From Nitrosospira multiformis (GTDB taxonomy: Bacteria > Pseudomonadota > Gammaproteobacteria > Burkholderiales > Nitrosomonadaceae), in the NCBI GenBank assembly GCA_017306155.1, contig JAFKJB010000003.1, positions 62,001 through 126,000 on the forward strand: a stretch of DNA of 64,000 bases. Direction: 5' to 3'. The notes under the pieces are model-generated. The model was not told the DNA's origin and searched no databases. It worked only from the letters and a program-made list of their open reading frames with translations. Every line of letters begins with the position of its first letter. Position 1 is the stretch's first letter. Of this stretch, positions 36,551 to 47,109 are shown in pieces. The position numbers and the translations under genes are program-made.

Positions 36551-37501
36551 CTACCTCTGTATGATGCCCGCCTCATGAGCCTGCTGATCCGCATGATAGC
36601 TGGAACGGACCATGGGTCCGCAAGCGGCATTGCTGAAACCCATTTCGATTGCGGCACGTTCAAATTCCTTGAATGCCTCCGGGGTGACATAACGCATGAC
36701 AGGAAGATGCCCGATGCCTGGCTGCAGATACTGACCAATGGTAAGCATCTCGACATCATGCGCGCGCAAGTCGCGCATCACGCCCAGGATCTCCTCGTCA
36801 GCTTCTCCCAATCCCAGCATCAACCCGGATTTGGTGGGGATATCCGGAAAATGCGCCTTGAAGTCCTTCAATAACCGGAGCGAATGGGTGTAGTCCGCAC
36901 CCGGGCGGCACTGCCGGTAGAGGCGGGGTACCGTTTCGAGGTTATGGTTCATAACATCAGGTGGGCAGGCAAATAATTTTTCCAGCGCAATATCCAGTCT
37001 CCCGCGAAAATCCGGCACCAGGATCTCTATCTTTGTTTGCGGCGAATGGGCTCGAACCTCGCGGATGCAATCCACGAAATGCTGCGCCCCGCCATCCCGC
37101 AAATCATCCCGGTCAACGCTCGTGATAACCACATATTTCAACTTCATGGCGGCAATGGATTGCGCGAGGTGCAGCGGTTCTTCGGGATCCGGGGGACGCG
37201 GCCGGCCATGCGCCACATCGCAGAAAGGGCAGCGGCGGGTACAGAGATCGCCCAGTATCATGAAAGTAGCAGTGCCTTTGCCGAAGCATTCGCCGATATT
37301 GGGACAGGAAGCTTCCTCACATACCGTGTGCAGCTTCTGCTCCCGTAAAATCCGCTTGACCTCATAAAACTCCTGGCTGTTGGAAGATCGCACTCTGATC
37401 CAGGAAGGTTTACGCAGCAACTGATCGGGGGATTGCGGCGCGATTTTGACCGGATTGCGCGCGGTTTTTGCAACGCCTTTCTGGCGACTTTCAATTGTCA
37501 T
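36551..37501 (-). CDS. lipA: Lipoyl synthase
   Basis: 316 residues. It inserts two sulfur atoms into the octanoyl group of lipoyl-dependent enzymes. The auxiliary cluster is held by Cys61, Cys66 and Cys72 ([12 protein letters not shown]) and the radical-SAM cluster by Cys87, Cys91 and Cys94 (CTRRCPFC). [10 protein letters not shown] and the terminal RSSYHADQ fit. It follows lipB, which supplies its substrate, after 92 bp. Confidence 0.97.
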   Translation of the reverse strand: MTIESRQKGVAKTARNPVKIAPQSPDQLLRKPSWIRVRSSNSQEFYEVKRILREQKLHTVCEEASCPNIGECFGKGTATFMILGDLCTRRCPFCDVAHGRPRPPDPEEPLHLAQSIAAMKLKYVVITSVDRDDLRDGGAQHFVDCIREVRAHSPQTKIEILVPDFRGRLDIALEKLFACPPDVMNHNLETVPRLYRQCRPGADYTHSLRLLKDFKAHFPDIPTKSGLMLGLGEADEEILGVMRDLRAHDVEMLTIGQYLQPGIGHLPVMRYVTPEAFKEFERAAIEMGFSNAACGPMVRSSYHADQQAHEAGIIQR

Positions 37502-37593
37502 GATAAGGAATAAACGCCTTCTTGATATTGATCCATATTAATCCGGAATATCCGGATCGGCTGATATCCATCTTTAAGATACTCTCGAAATTA

Positions 37594-38253
37594 TTATCCC
37601 AGCCTGCTCCTCAGTTTTTCGGCAAGCTTTTCTTGCAGCGTTTCCAGCTCTTCGGTTATACCGAGATCGCTGGTTTGCGTAACCCTTAACCCTGCATAGC
37701 CACAAGGGTTGATAGCCATAAACGGAGAGAGATCCATGCTGACATTCAGAGCCAGGCCATGGTAGCAGCATCCATTTTTTATCTTCAGTCCCAGTGCCGC
37801 AATTTTTGCGCCGCCAACGTATACTCCTGGTGCAGTTTCGTTGCCACAGGCATCGACATGATACTCACCCAGCAAGTCTACCACGGCACCCTCCATTTTT
37901 CTGACCAGGTCACGCACGCCTAACTTGAGACGTCGCATATCCAGCAACAAATACGCAATAATCTGGCCTGGGCCGTGATAGGTGATTTGACCACCACGAT
38001 CCGTACTTACTACGGGAATGCCTGGATTGTAGAGCAAATGCTCGGGTTTGCCGGCAACACCCTGGGTATAGACCGGCCAATGCTGCAACAGCCAGATTTC
38101 GTCAGAGGTATTTTGCGTGCGACTTGCCGTGAACACCTTCATCGCCTGCCAGATGGAAAGATAATCCATCACAGCAGCATATCTGACTTCAAGTGCTGAA
38201 GTAGTCCTGCGCAAGGAAGAGAGTGTGGACTCCAGGCTAACGGGCTGTATCAC
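37594..38253 (-). CDS. lipB: Octanoyl-ACP:protein octanoyltransferase
   Basis: 219 residues. It transfers octanoate from acyl carrier protein to lipoyl domains. RGGQITYHGPGQ (86-97), catalytic Lys150 (GGAKIAALGLKI) and the acyl-carrying Cys184 (NPCGYAGL) are present. The N-terminus has about 20 more residues than E. coli LipB; a start at Val23 or Met29 is possible. It lies between ybeD and lipA, as in E. coli. Confidence 0.95.
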   Translation of the reverse strand: MIQPVSLESTLSSLRRTTSALEVRYAAVMDYLSIWQAMKVFTASRTQNTSDEIWLLQHWPVYTQGVAGKPEHLLYNPGIPVVSTDRGGQITYHGPGQIIAYLLLDMRRLKLGVRDLVRKMEGAVVDLLGEYHVDACGNETAPGVYVGGAKIAALGLKIKNGCCYHGLALNVSMDLSPFMAINPCGYAGLRVTQTSDLGITEELETLQEKLAEKLRSRLG

Positions 38254-38304
38254 GGATATAAGCTTCCTGAATCCGGACAGGAATCGCGGAACAGAATCAG
38301 ATCG

Positions 38305-38634
38305 CTAAAGTACCATTATCACGATGGGATGATCGCACAATTCCTGATATAGCCCATCCAGTTGCTTGCGAGAAACAGCGCGAATCGTACACGTGATGCT
38401 GAGATAATTGCTTTTTCTGCTGATTCTTGCCTCCATGGTCGCCTCGTCAAAATCCGGAGCGTGGCGCTTCACAATCGCCAGTACATTCTGCGCAAAATCC
38501 TGGCGCCGATATTCCAGTGTTGCAGCACTGGGTGGAATGCCGGACGGCGATCCGACGCGCCCCATGATTTTAATCGGGAAATCGCAGGGATATTCGATCA
38601 GGGTGCTCTCATCAGACGAAGTCACAGGTTTCAC
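38305..38634 (-). CDS. ybeD: DUF493 / YbeD-like small protein
   Basis: 109 residues. LIEYPCDFPIKIMGR and the ACT-like fold pattern (YLSITCTIRAVSRKQLDGLYQELCDHPIV in two pieces) match the YbeD family, thought to regulate by binding a ligand. It lies between dat and lipB; the order dacA-(dat)-ybeD-lipB-lipA is conserved in related bacteria. It starts 5 bp after dat. Confidence 0.9.
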   Translation of the reverse strand: MKPVTSSDESTLIEYPCDFPIKIMGRVGSPSGIPPSAATLEYRRQDFAQNVLAIVKRHAPDFDEATMEARISRKSNYLSITCTIRAVSRKQLDGLYQELCDHPIVIMVL

Positions 38635-38639
38635 GACCT

Positions 38640-39500
38640 TCAGGATATCGAAGAGTTGCCTCGCATGGTGGTTTGTTTATAACTTTGATAGAACTGGTAA
38701 AGCAATGCAAATATTCTGCCGGGTTTCCCCTCACCCACCGGTTGGTTATCGAGACGGGTAATCGGCATGATTTCTTTGGTCGAGGATGTCAGCAAAAGTT
38801 CCTCGGCAGTGCGCACCTCGTGTTCCTTAATCGCACGAACTTCATGGGGAATGCCATTCGCCTGCGCCAGCTCCAGCACCACGTCATAGGTGATGCCCGG
38901 CAGCATCAGGTGATTCTTGGGCGGAGCCAGCAGAATTCCATTTCTTACGACAAAGATATTGCTTGCCGCCCCCTCGGTCATGAAACCGTCGCGAAACAAT
39001 ACCGTTTCCAGGGCGTCTTCGTCGATCGCCATCTGTCGCAGCAGTACATTGGGCAAGAGCGAGATTGCCTTGATATCGCAGCGCAACCATCGGTTATCAT
39101 TGGCCGAAATCGCTACTGCGCCGGTATGCAGCAGCCCGGGCGGCGGTGTCAGCAACGGATTGCTCATAATGAAGACAGTGGGCGCGACACCGTGTGGAAA
39201 GGCATGGTCGCGCCGGGCGACCCCTCGGGTAATATGCAGATAGATATACTGATCCTCGCCTTCATTCAGAGCGACGAGTTGTTCCAGTAAATGCGTCCAT
39301 TCGCTGTCCGAATGCGGATTTTGCAGGCGAATGCCATCAAGACTGTACTGGAGCCGGCGCAGATGCTCAGACAGACGAAAAGGTTTGCGGGAATAGACAG
39401 GAATAACCTCATATACCCCATCGCCAAAAATAAAACCCCTATCCAGCACAGGAATACGTGCTTCTTCGATTCTGAGGAAATCGCCGTTGAGATAGATCAT
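38640..39500 (-). CDS. dat: D-amino acid aminotransferase (PLP fold type IV)
   Basis: 286 residues. The class IV aminotransferase pattern is seen in PVLDRGFIFGDGVYEVIPVY, YLHITRGVARRDHAFP and ETVLFRDGFMTEGAASNIFVV. The PLP lysine should be in the ISLLPNVLLRQMA region, where the usual Lys is found as AIK just before it. The enzyme probably makes D-alanine or D-glutamate for peptidoglycan, which fits dacA directly upstream. Branched-chain aminotransferase is the main alternative. Confidence 0.88.
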   Translation of the reverse strand: MIYLNGDFLRIEEARIPVLDRGFIFGDGVYEVIPVYSRKPFRLSEHLRRLQYSLDGIRLQNPHSDSEWTHLLEQLVALNEGEDQYIYLHITRGVARRDHAFPHGVAPTVFIMSNPLLTPPPGLLHTGAVAISANDNRWLRCDIKAISLLPNVLLRQMAIDEDALETVLFRDGFMTEGAASNIFVVRNGILLAPPKNHLMLPGITYDVVLELAQANGIPHEVRAIKEHEVRTAEELLLTSSTKEIMPITRLDNQPVGEGKPGRIFALLYQFYQSYKQTTMRGNSSIS

Positions 39501-39530
39501 GATCAGCCTGGATAGCTCGGATCTTTGCTT

Positions 39531-40670
39531 CTAGTTAAGAAGAAGCCGCATGCTATCCCATGCCCGCCCAAAAATATTCGCGGCACTGACGGTTTCGAGC
39601 GCTACCAGCGGATGTTCAACCACTTGCTTCCCTTCGAGCGTAAACTTCACTGTGCCAACTTTTTGACCCGCAGTGACGGGAGCGAGAAGTGGCTGCTTAT
39701 ATTCCATCCTGGCTTTGAGCTTGTCAGTCTGATGACGGGGAAGCGAAAAATAAACATCATTTCCGAATCCCGTCCTGAGTTTATCCTGGGCGCCTTTCCA
39801 TAAAGGGATAGCAACCACCTCCTGTTCTCCCGGATAGAGACGAACAGTGTCGTAGAACTGAAAACCATAATTCAGCAGACGCTGACTTTCCATCGCACGT
39901 GCGCTCTCCGAGGCGGTTCCCATCACCACTGCAACCAACCGGCGCTGTCCCCGCCTGGCTGAGGTAATGAGGCAGTAACCGGCTGCTTCAGTGTGTCCTG
40001 TCTTCATCCCGTCGACGTTCGGGTCAAGCCAGAGCAGGCGATTACGGTTCGCTTGAGTGATTTTGTTATAGGTATATTCCTTGAGGGAGTAGAGCGGATA
40101 ATATTCTGGAAAATCGCGGATGATGGCGGTCGCGAGCAAGGCGAGATCGTACGCGGTGCTGTAATGATCCGGGTTCGGAAGCCCGGTTGAATTGGCAAAA
40201 CGCGTGTTCTTCATGCCCAGGCGCATCGCCTCCTTATTCATCGCTTGAGCGAATGCCTCCTCCGATCCTGAAACGGCCTCCGCCAGTGCAATAGACGCAT
40301 CGTTTCCTGACTGCACGATCATGCCGCGTATCAATTCATCGACCGTTACCGGCTTCTTCGGCTCGATGAACATGCGGGAACCTTGCGCTCGCCATGCATG
40401 TGTCGAGACTGGCACAGCTTGCGTCAAGGTAACACGTTTCTGATACAGGGCTGCAAAAACCACGTAAGCCGTCATCAGCTTCGTCAGCGACGCCGGTTCG
40501 ACGCGTTCATGGCCATTTTTGCTCACGAGCACCTGTCCGCTCTGAAGGTCGGCAAGCATGTAAGATTTGGCGGCGACGGAGAGGGTTTGCGGTGGCGTGT
40601 GAAACTGAGGTTGCTGAGCGGCCAATGGCAGGGCAAGCAGACACAGCGATAAAGGAAGCAAGCGTCTCAT
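39531..40670 (-). CDS. dacA: D-alanyl-D-alanine carboxypeptidase (PBP5/6 family)
   Basis: 379 residues with a signal peptide (LLPLSLCLLALPLAAQ). Catalytic motifs are SLTK (61-64), SGN (121-123) and KTG (223-225). The C-terminal PBP5 domain and amphipathic anchor (FGRAWDSMRLLLN) are kept. It trims the terminal D-Ala from muropeptides in the periplasm. ATG at 40670 starts the signal peptide; the frame is open further upstream without meaning. First gene of the dacA-dat-ybeD-lipB-lipA cluster. Confidence 0.95.
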   Translation of the reverse strand: MRRLLPLSLCLLALPLAAQQPQFHTPPQTLSVAAKSYMLADLQSGQVLVSKNGHERVEPASLTKLMTAYVVFAALYQKRVTLTQAVPVSTHAWRAQGSRMFIEPKKPVTVDELIRGMIVQSGNDASIALAEAVSGSEEAFAQAMNKEAMRLGMKNTRFANSTGLPNPDHYSTAYDLALLATAIIRDFPEYYPLYSLKEYTYNKITQANRNRLLWLDPNVDGMKTGHTEAAGYCLITSARRGQRRLVAVVMGTASESARAMESQRLLNYGFQFYDTVRLYPGEQEVVAIPLWKGAQDKLRTGFGNDVYFSLPRHQTDKLKARMEYKQPLLAPVTAGQKVGTVKFTLEGKQVVEHPLVALETVSAANIFGRAWDSMRLLLN

Positions 40671-40875
40671 GGCAATCTGCAAAAAAGCATTATTATATCC
40701 CAGCCATACCGAAGACGTTATCCGCCGGGGTCTGAATCCTCCCCAGCTTAAAGTCAGGGGATCCCTGTAGTGCTCAGACGTGGCAGTCAAAGGTTACCCC
40801 GCGCTGTCGCAGGCGGCGCTCTTCAGCAGGAGTAACGAATTTAAAAGTGCCACGCTCCGAATGGCTTTCCCGGCT

Positions 40876-41238
40876 CTATTTTTCGGCGCGGTTACGCCCG
40901 CACAAGCTGAATCCATCGTTCCATCCCAGCCGGTACTGCTTGTCTCCCGCAAACCTCTGCTCATCCTTCGCTCCATTTGCAGTCTTCTTCGCAGTCTCAC
41001 AACCATCGATATAGCCATCCTTGAAGCCGGGCGAATAACCAGAAAGGTTGTAAACCGGTCGGGTAGATTGTGGCGGAGATGAAGGCGAGGGCGCCGTCGA
41101 AGCCGGAGGGGGCGTCGAAGCCGGAGGGGGTATCGAAGCCGAAGGTGGCGATACGGGCTGTGATTCCTTCTGACTTGTAGTGGTAGGCGTGCAGCCCAGA
41201 ATCGTGGTGACCAAAAGAATTGCCGCAATTGCTCGCAT
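40876..41238 (-). CDS. Small lipoprotein with proline-rich repeat
   Basis: 120 residues. Signal peptide AIAAILLVTTILGC ends in a lipobox. A Pro/Ser/Thr stretch with three PPAST-like units (18-bp DNA repeat) is followed by a conserved-looking C-terminal part, YSPGFKDGYIDGCETAKK and QYRLGWNDGFSLCGR, with two G-[WF]-x-D-G-like motifs and two Cys. ATG at 41238 has GAGGAA upstream. I do not recognise a named family. It may be co-transcribed with the HerA-like gene. Confidence 0.7.
   Translation of the reverse strand: MRAIAAILLVTTILGCTPTTTSQKESQPVSPPSASIPPPASTPPPASTAPSPSSPPQSTRPVYNLSGYSPGFKDGYIDGCETAKKTANGAKDEQRFAGDKQYRLGWNDGFSLCGRNRAEK
41096..41149. repeat. Three 18-bp units in the lipoprotein gene
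   Basis: GTCGAAGCCGGAGGGGGC, then a near-identical copy, then ATCGAAGCCGAAGGTGGC. They encode repeating Pro-Ala-Ser-Thr-Pro-Pro on the minus strand. Copy number is likely to vary. Confidence 0.85.
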
Positions 41239-41303
41239 TGTGCTTTCCTCGTTCAGAATGAGATATTTTGCAGGCATTTGAGTTCGTTGCGCATTCTTTT
41301 TTT

Positions 41304-42830
41304 TCAACGTCTGCGGTTACCGCCGAACATGCCTCCCAGAATGCCGCGGAAAATTTCACGGCCGGCACGCGAGCCGATGGAACGCGCCGCGCTGCGTGCG
41401 GCAGTATCGAGAATGCCGGGTTTATATCCGCCGCGCGGACCGGTTTTGCCGAGCAGCATATCACCCAGCACATCCATCACACCCTCTTCGGCCTCGGCCT
41501 TTTTTGCCCTGCCAAGGACGGGAGCTTCCCCATCTCTTCCGGCATTCTGGGTATTCTGAGCCCGGTCTTTGAGTACTTCGTATGCGGACTCACGGTCCAC
41601 CTGTTGCTCGTAATGGCCGAAAATTATCGAGGATTTGATGATGCCTGCGCGTTCCGCATCGGTGATCGACCCTATCCTCGATTCAGGCGGCAGGATAAAT
41701 GCCCGCTCAACCATGGCGGGACGGCCTTTCTCGTCCAGCAACGAAACGAGCGCCTCACCCACCGAAAGTTCACTGATCACCTTTTCGGTGTCCAGACCGG
41801 GATTCGCCCGCATGGTCTGCGCAGCAGACCGCACTGCCTTCTGATCGCGCGGCGTAAACGCGCGCAAGGCATGCTGTACGCGATTACCGAGCTGTCCCAG
41901 AACGGTTTCAGGAACATCGAGAGGATTTTGTGTTACAAAATACACGCCCACTCCCTTCGATCTTATCAACCTCACGACCTGTTCTATTTTCTCCAGGAGA
42001 GGACGGGGCGCATCATTGAACAGCAGATGGGCTTCATCGAAGAAAAATACCAGTTTCGGTTTCTCGGGATCGCCTATTTCAGGAAGATGCTCGAACAACT
42101 CTGACAGTATCCACAGCAAAAAAGTGGAATACAATTTGGGAGCGTTCAGCAATTTGTCGGCTGCAAGGATGTTTATCATCCCGCGCCCCTTGCTGTCCAC
42201 CTGCATCAGGTCATGAATATCGAGCATCGGCTCGCCGAACAGGATATCGCCGCCCTGCTGCTCGATTTCCAGAAGCGAACGCTGGATGGCACCGATCGAG
42301 GCGGCGGAAATGTTGCCGTACTGCACGGTGAAGTCCTTCGCGTTGTCGCCTACAAACTGCAACAATGCACGCAGATCCTTCGTGTCGAGCAGCAGAAGCC
42401 CGTTATCATCCGCAATCTTGAATACCAGTGTCAGTACGCCCTGCTGCGTTTCGTTCAGATTGAATAACCGGCCCAACAGTAGCGGACCCATGTCGGATAC
42501 GGTGGTTCGCACGGGATGTCCGGCTTTTCCGTAAATATCCCAAAATGTAACCGGGTATGCAGTCCATTCAGGTTCCGGAAGGTGGAGTTGCGTCAGCCGC
42601 TCCTTCATTTTGACTGAAGCGGCGCCGGAAAAGGAGAGTCCCGCCAGATCACCCTTTACATCGGCCATGAATACGGGCACGCCGATCGACGAGAAGCGTT
42701 CTGCCAGTACCTGGAGCGTAACGGTCTTACCTGTGCCGGTCGCGCCGGTGATCAGGCCATGCCGGTTGGCGAAGCCAGGCAATAAACCAAGGGGATGGTC
42801 AGATTGTGCGATCAGCAACGGTTGTGCCAT
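41304..42830 (-). CDS. HerA-like helicase / DUF853 ATPase (YjgR family)
   Basis: 508 residues. Walker A GATGTGKT (29-36), Walker [14 protein letters not shown], and the DUF853 blocks [33 protein letters not shown] and [17 protein letters not shown] are present. Related proteins are hexameric DNA pumps; the YjgR branch has no settled role. The tail (after about residue 430) is rich in Gly and Arg and ends GNRRR. ATG at 42830 was chosen at the conserved [10 protein letters not shown]. Confidence 0.88.
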   Translation of the reverse strand: MAQPLLIAQSDHPLGLLPGFANRHGLITGATGTGKTVTLQVLAERFSSIGVPVFMADVKGDLAGLSFSGAASVKMKERLTQLHLPEPEWTAYPVTFWDIYGKAGHPVRTTVSDMGPLLLGRLFNLNETQQGVLTLVFKIADDNGLLLLDTKDLRALLQFVGDNAKDFTVQYGNISAASIGAIQRSLLEIEQQGGDILFGEPMLDIHDLMQVDSKGRGMINILAADKLLNAPKLYSTFLLWILSELFEHLPEIGDPEKPKLVFFFDEAHLLFNDAPRPLLEKIEQVVRLIRSKGVGVYFVTQNPLDVPETVLGQLGNRVQHALRAFTPRDQKAVRSAAQTMRANPGLDTEKVISELSVGEALVSLLDEKGRPAMVERAFILPPESRIGSITDAERAGIIKSSIIFGHYEQQVDRESAYEVLKDRAQNTQNAGRDGEAPVLGRAKKAEAEEGVMDVLGDMLLGKTGPRGGYKPGILDTAARSAARSIGSRAGREIFRGILGGMFGGNRRR

Positions 42831-42916
42831 AGTGCCCTCATGAATGCCGCTTACAAGCTCTGTACTCTGTATATTGTATGCGAGTATGCGAACTGTATCA
42901 GTTTTTCCTCGCTTGC

Positions 42917-43828
42917 TCACCCCGCCCAGCCAGCGATCTCGAGCAACAGCAGCAGGATGAGCCATAGCACCAGGGTGCGCCAGATGAGACCGATGGCACC
43001 CTGCAGGAAATCCATGTCGGCTTCTTCACCCACGCCTACCTCGGGGCGGTGATATGCGCCGGCTTCTTCTCGCAACGGGTCTCCCAGACGCACGCCAAGC
43101 GCACCTGCTCCACTGGCAAGAATGATTCCCTGGTTCTGATTCGCCCACGATGCCGCCTGCGCGCGCCAGCAATAAACCGCATCCTCGAAGTTGCCCGCAA
43201 TGGCAAAGCTCAGCGCTGTTACCCTCGCGGGCAGCCAGTCGATGACGTAAAACGCCTTTACCGCAAAAATACCAAAGCCATCCGGGCGCTCCCCCCAGGC
43301 GTCATTCAGCAATTCCGCAAGACGATACAGCATGGGCCCGAGCGGCCCGGGCAGCAAGGTGAACCAGACGATGATGCCAAGCATGCTACGATGAGCATGG
43401 ATCAACCCCAACTCGATGGCAATCCGCGAAATATCCTCACTGCTGGTACCGTCCGCCTCCACGCCGTAGTATTCCTTCAAGAGATCGCGTGCAAGCGGCA
43501 AATCTTCGTTCCTGAGCGCCCCCTTTATTTCGTTCAGGGAATAGCTGAACTGACGAAAGCCCGTGGTGAGATAAAGTATTGCCACGTTCCACGCCCACGC
43601 CAGCAGCGGACTGACTCCATATAGGAAATAATAAACCAGGAGGGAGAGTATCAGGAAAGGTCCTGCCGCGACTACCCAGGCAATGATGCCGTGACGATGG
43701 ATGCCGGTGTTGAAATGACGCTCCAGTAAATCGGCATAGGAAAGGAAAGAGGAGACAATATGCTTGCGCGCGCTGCCGGAGCGCCATTGATCCAGCAGAA
43801 GAGCGAAAATCAACGAAAGAAAATTCAT
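42917..43828 (-). CDS. CobD/CbiB-family integral membrane protein
   Basis: 303 residues with four or five membrane segments ([52 protein letters not shown]-terminal [17 protein letters not shown]). [21 protein letters not shown] is the block shared by CobD/CbiB and AmpE. True CobD makes adenosylcobinamide phosphate, but no other cobalamin gene is near, so an AmpE-like or unknown role is as likely. It is 86 bp upstream of the HerA-like gene. Confidence 0.8.
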   Translation of the reverse strand: MNFLSLIFALLLDQWRSGSARKHIVSSFLSYADLLERHFNTGIHRHGIIAWVVAAGPFLILSLLVYYFLYGVSPLLAWAWNVAILYLTTGFRQFSYSLNEIKGALRNEDLPLARDLLKEYYGVEADGTSSEDISRIAIELGLIHAHRSMLGIIVWFTLLPGPLGPMLYRLAELLNDAWGERPDGFGIFAVKAFYVIDWLPARVTALSFAIAGNFEDAVYCWRAQAASWANQNQGIILASGAGALGVRLGDPLREEAGAYHRPEVGVGEEADMDFLQGAIGLIWRTLVLWLILLLLLEIAGWAG

Positions 43829-43885
43829 TGCGAGAAAATCATGCTGCCTTCTTCAAAGCAGTTCCAGGGATAAGCATTATTCAAC

Positions 43886-44767
43886 CTAGCAACCTAGTGC
43901 AGACTTGAGAACCTTGCCCATCTCGGCGGGATTTCGCGCGACTTTAATCCCGCATTCCTCCAGTACCGCAAGCTTTTCCTGAGCGGTTCCCCGGCCGCCC
44001 GAAATAACGGCGCCGGCGTGACCCATGCGCCTGCCCGGAGGTGCTGTCAAACCCGCGATATATCCTACCACTGGTTTACGCATATTCTCCTTGATCCAGC
44101 GGGCGCAATCCTCCTCATCGGTACCGCCGATCTCCCCCACCATTAAAACAGCATCGGTTTCATCATCTTCGTTGAACAGCTGCATCACATCCAGGTGCCG
44201 CAAGCCATTCACCGGGTCGCCGCCGGTACCGATGCATGTGGATTGACCCAATCCCTGCTCCATCAGTTGCGCCACTGCTTCGTAGGTGAGCGTCCCGGAA
44301 CGGGAGACTACACCGACGCGTCCCTTTCGATGAATATAACCCGGCATGATACCGATCTTGATCTCGTCAGGCGTAATGATGCCGGGACAGTTCGGTCCTA
44401 CCAGCCGCGTTTTTCGTCCTTCCATCCTGCGGCAGGCACGTATCATATCGCGCACGGGGATACCCTCGGTGATACAGATCACCAGATCCAGTTCCGCATC
44501 CACCGCTTCATCGATTGCGGCTGCGGCGAATGGCGGCGGTACATAGATTACAGAAACGGTGGCTCCTGTTGCCTGCTTTGCTTCCTCTACTGTGGCGAAA
44601 ATCGGGATGCCTTCAAAATCCTCGCCCCCTTTCTTCGGATTGACTCCGGCAACAAAGCATTCTTTTCCATGAGCATAATCACGACACATCCGTGTGTGGA
44701 ATTGCCCAGTCTTGCCGGTGATCCCCTGCGTCATGACACGCGTGTCACGGTCGATCAGGATCGACAT
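43886..44767 (-). CDS. sucD: Succinyl-CoA ligase alpha subunit
   Basis: 293 residues. It binds CoA and carries the phosphohistidine of the ligase that makes ATP from succinyl-CoA. GITGKTGQFHT (CoA site), GVNPKKGG, VGPNCPGIITP and the active-site His in RRMGHAGAVISGG are present. The ATG at 44767 begins the standard MSILIDRDTRVMTQG. It is 28 bp after sucC. Confidence 0.97.
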   Translation of the reverse strand: MSILIDRDTRVMTQGITGKTGQFHTRMCRDYAHGKECFVAGVNPKKGGEDFEGIPIFATVEEAKQATGATVSVIYVPPPFAAAAIDEAVDAELDLVICITEGIPVRDMIRACRRMEGRKTRLVGPNCPGIITPDEIKIGIMPGYIHRKGRVGVVSRSGTLTYEAVAQLMEQGLGQSTCIGTGGDPVNGLRHLDVMQLFNEDDETDAVLMVGEIGGTDEEDCARWIKENMRKPVVGYIAGLTAPPGRRMGHAGAVISGGRGTAQEKLAVLEECGIKVARNPAEMGKVLKSALGC

Positions 44768-44795
44768 ACTGACTTTCCTCGTTTGCCGATTCTGT

Positions 44796-46001
44796 TCATG
44801 ATCCTGTAGCCGGAATGGCGGCTGAAGTGGCCGAAGCGGCTGATGCAGTTGCGGTAACGACCTTTTCCGCGGCATCCGCCATATTCCCGGCTGAAATGAT
44901 GGCAAGACCTGATTCAGCCAGGATTTTTTTTCCAATATCCGCATTCGTGCCTTCGAGGCGGACCACCAGGGGAACATGCAGTCTCACTTCACGCGCTGCT
45001 GTCACTACTCCCTCCGCAATGACGTCGCATCTCATGATGCCGCCGAATATATTGATCAGTATGGCTTGCAGCCTAGGATTGCGCAGCATCAGCTTGAATG
45101 CTTCCGTGACTTTTTCAGTGGTTGCGCCTCCCCCCACGTCGAGAAAATTGGCCGGGTTTCCTCCGTAGAGCTTGATGATATCCATGGTAGCCATCGCAAG
45201 ACCGGCGCCATTTACCAGGCAACCTATATTGCCATCAAGCGAAATGTAGGAAAGGCCATACCTGGATGCCTCGATTTCCGCTGCATCTTCCTCGTCAAGA
45301 TCACGCAAACCGGCGATATCGGGGTGCCGGAACAGCGCGTTATCGTCAAAATTCATCTTCGCATCGAGTGCTGCAATGTGGTTTTCGCCGGTGAGTATCA
45401 GCGGATTGATTTCGACGAGCGATGCATCCGTGCTGTCGTAAGCGCGGTATAGATTCTGCAACAGCGCAGCCGTTTCCACCACTGCCGCACCGGAAAAACC
45501 GATCCTGTTCGTGATATCTTCCGCTTCCGCAACGGTCAGCCCCACCTCCGGATCGATATACACTTTGTGTATCTTTTCCGGATGATCGGCAGCGACCTGC
45601 TCGATATCCATCCCACCTTCGGCACTCGCCATCAGGCAGACACGGCGGCGGCCACGATCCACCACCAGCCCGATGTAAAACTCCTTCCTGATATCGATTC
45701 CCTGTTCGATCAGCAGACGTCGTACAACCTGGCCCTGCGGGCCCGTCTGCGGCGTGATGAGTGTCATGCCGAGTATTTTCGCGGCAAATTGTTTCACCTC
45801 GTCAAGTGATCTGGCAATCTTCACCCCGCCACCCTTCCCGCGCCCCCCCGCATGGATCTGGGCCTTGACCACCCATGTGCTTCCACCCAGTTTCTCAGCG
45901 GCTGCTACTGCTTCATCCACGCTGAAGCAGGGGTGCCCGCGAGGTATAGGGATACCAAACTGATGCAGAATATATTTGGCCTGGTATTCATGGATTTTCA
46001 T
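44796..46001 (-). CDS. sucC: Succinyl-CoA ligase beta subunit
   Basis: 401 residues. The ATP-grasp domain starts [36 protein letters not shown] binds nucleotide, and LEINPL-type VEINPLILT and [15 protein letters not shown] follow. It has a C-terminal Ala/Ser/Thr-rich tail of about 25 residues, absent from E. coli SucC (388). sucC-sucD form an operon. 2-Oxoglutarate dehydrogenase genes are not in the window. Confidence 0.96.
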   Translation of the reverse strand: MKIHEYQAKYILHQFGIPIPRGHPCFSVDEAVAAAEKLGGSTWVVKAQIHAGGRGKGGGVKIARSLDEVKQFAAKILGMTLITPQTGPQGQVVRRLLIEQGIDIRKEFYIGLVVDRGRRRVCLMASAEGGMDIEQVAADHPEKIHKVYIDPEVGLTVAEAEDITNRIGFSGAAVVETAALLQNLYRAYDSTDASLVEINPLILTGENHIAALDAKMNFDDNALFRHPDIAGLRDLDEEDAAEIEASRYGLSYISLDGNIGCLVNGAGLAMATMDIIKLYGGNPANFLDVGGGATTEKVTEAFKLMLRNPRLQAILINIFGGIMRCDVIAEGVVTAAREVRLHVPLVVRLEGTNADIGKKILAESGLAIISAGNMADAAEKVVTATASAASATSAAIPATGS

Positions 46002-46147
46002 GATACCTCCAACGACGTGAATAGGGAGTATAGCTCAATAGCTGTGCCAGTGTACGAGGATAGGAACAGAGGTCGACATCCTGCTTTCCCGCCGCCGAAC
46101 GGCGAGGGTTCCTCTGGATTACGGGTAACACCGCAATTGCCAATTGC

Positions 46148-46159
46148 CGGCAATTGCCG
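46148..46159. repeat. Short palindrome upstream of sucC
   Basis: CGGCAATTGCCG is a perfect palindrome. Two further CAATTGCC units lie just before it (46132-46148). It sits in the gap between sucC and the phosphatase. No binding protein can be named. Confidence 0.4.
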
Positions 46160-46173
46160 CCTGCAACCGCAAT

Positions 46174-46908
46174 CTACACATCCTCTATTTCACAGAGAAC
46201 CACGGTAACATTGTCCTTTCCTCCAGCTTCCAAAGCTGCCGAGATCAGTCTCTCCAATTTCTGCTCAAGAGATTCCGCGGAAGCGAGCACAATTTCGATG
46301 TCCGCATTCTCCACCATGTCGGTCAATCCATCCGAACACAATAAAAAAATATCGTTGCCGAGCACGCCCCCTTGCACGATATCGCATGCCATCGACGAAT
46401 CGGTTCCCACGACACGCAGGAGAATGTTTTTCCGGGGATGATGCTTTGCCTCCTCGGGCGTGAGCATGCCCCTGTCCACCTGTGACTGTACCAGCGAATG
46501 GTCTTTAGTCAACTGCTGCAACCTTCCGTCGCGCAGCAGATACACCCTGCTATCGCCCACATGGCCGATAACATACCGGCCACCGTCGAACACGAGAATA
46601 TCTGCTGTGCATCCCATTCCTACATCCTCGGGGTGCTGGATGATGTGTTCGAGCATGCGCCCCTTTGCCAACTCGAATACGTGCTGAATGCGATCAGCAA
46701 CGGCATCTTCCGGAGGGAAAGTCAGTTCGGAAAATGTACTTCGCACCCTGTCGACAAAATATTGACTGGCGGCTTCGCCGGCCGCAGCACCCCCCATCCC
46801 GTCTGCAAGTGCCAGGACCCGGGCTTGTGGTATGATCAGGTAACTATCCTCATTGTTATCCCGCCACAGGCCCACGTCGGTTGCACCGGCTGAATGCAGG
46901 CTGATCAA
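46174..46908 (-). CDS. PP2C-type serine/threonine protein phosphatase
   Basis: 244 residues from a TTG start at 46908, which has AGAGG six bases upstream and gives the usual length for bacterial Stp. DVGLWRDNNEDSY, LALADGMGGAAAGEAAS, VGDSRVYLLRDG and LLCSDGLTDMV provide the metal-binding aspartates and the conserved blocks. It removes phosphate from Ser/Thr residues. No Hanks-type kinase is adjacent. It is divergent from nirK (about 200 bp). The frame is open to 47016, but that part has no resemblance to the family. Confidence 0.9.
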   Translation of the reverse strand: MISLHSAGATDVGLWRDNNEDSYLIIPQARVLALADGMGGAAAGEAASQYFVDRVRSTFSELTFPPEDAVADRIQHVFELAKGRMLEHIIQHPEDVGMGCTADILVFDGGRYVIGHVGDSRVYLLRDGRLQQLTKDHSLVQSQVDRGMLTPEEAKHHPRKNILLRVVGTDSSMACDIVQGGVLGNDIFLLCSDGLTDMVENADIEIVLASAESLEQKLERLISAALEAGGKDNVTVVLCEIEDV

Positions 46909-47109
46909 GTATAACCTCTGGTTTGCAGTTGTTCGATATGCTCGATGTATTTTCCGACCTTGATGACTCTTCTTCGACCTGGAGCAGTGCATGTACCCGC
47001 GGATATCGGGGAGCATTGCATTACAGGAAGAACGTCCTGCTGTCCGTCAGAGTTTAGCGGTCTTTGTACCCGCAATCTTTGTTTGTATCCGTTTATCTGG
47101 GAGAAAAGC

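Noticed and set aside
46945-47109. NsrR operator upstream of nirK
   Set aside because: Only one weak half-site (GATGTATTTT) is visible; the second arm is not there, so it is not listed as a feature.
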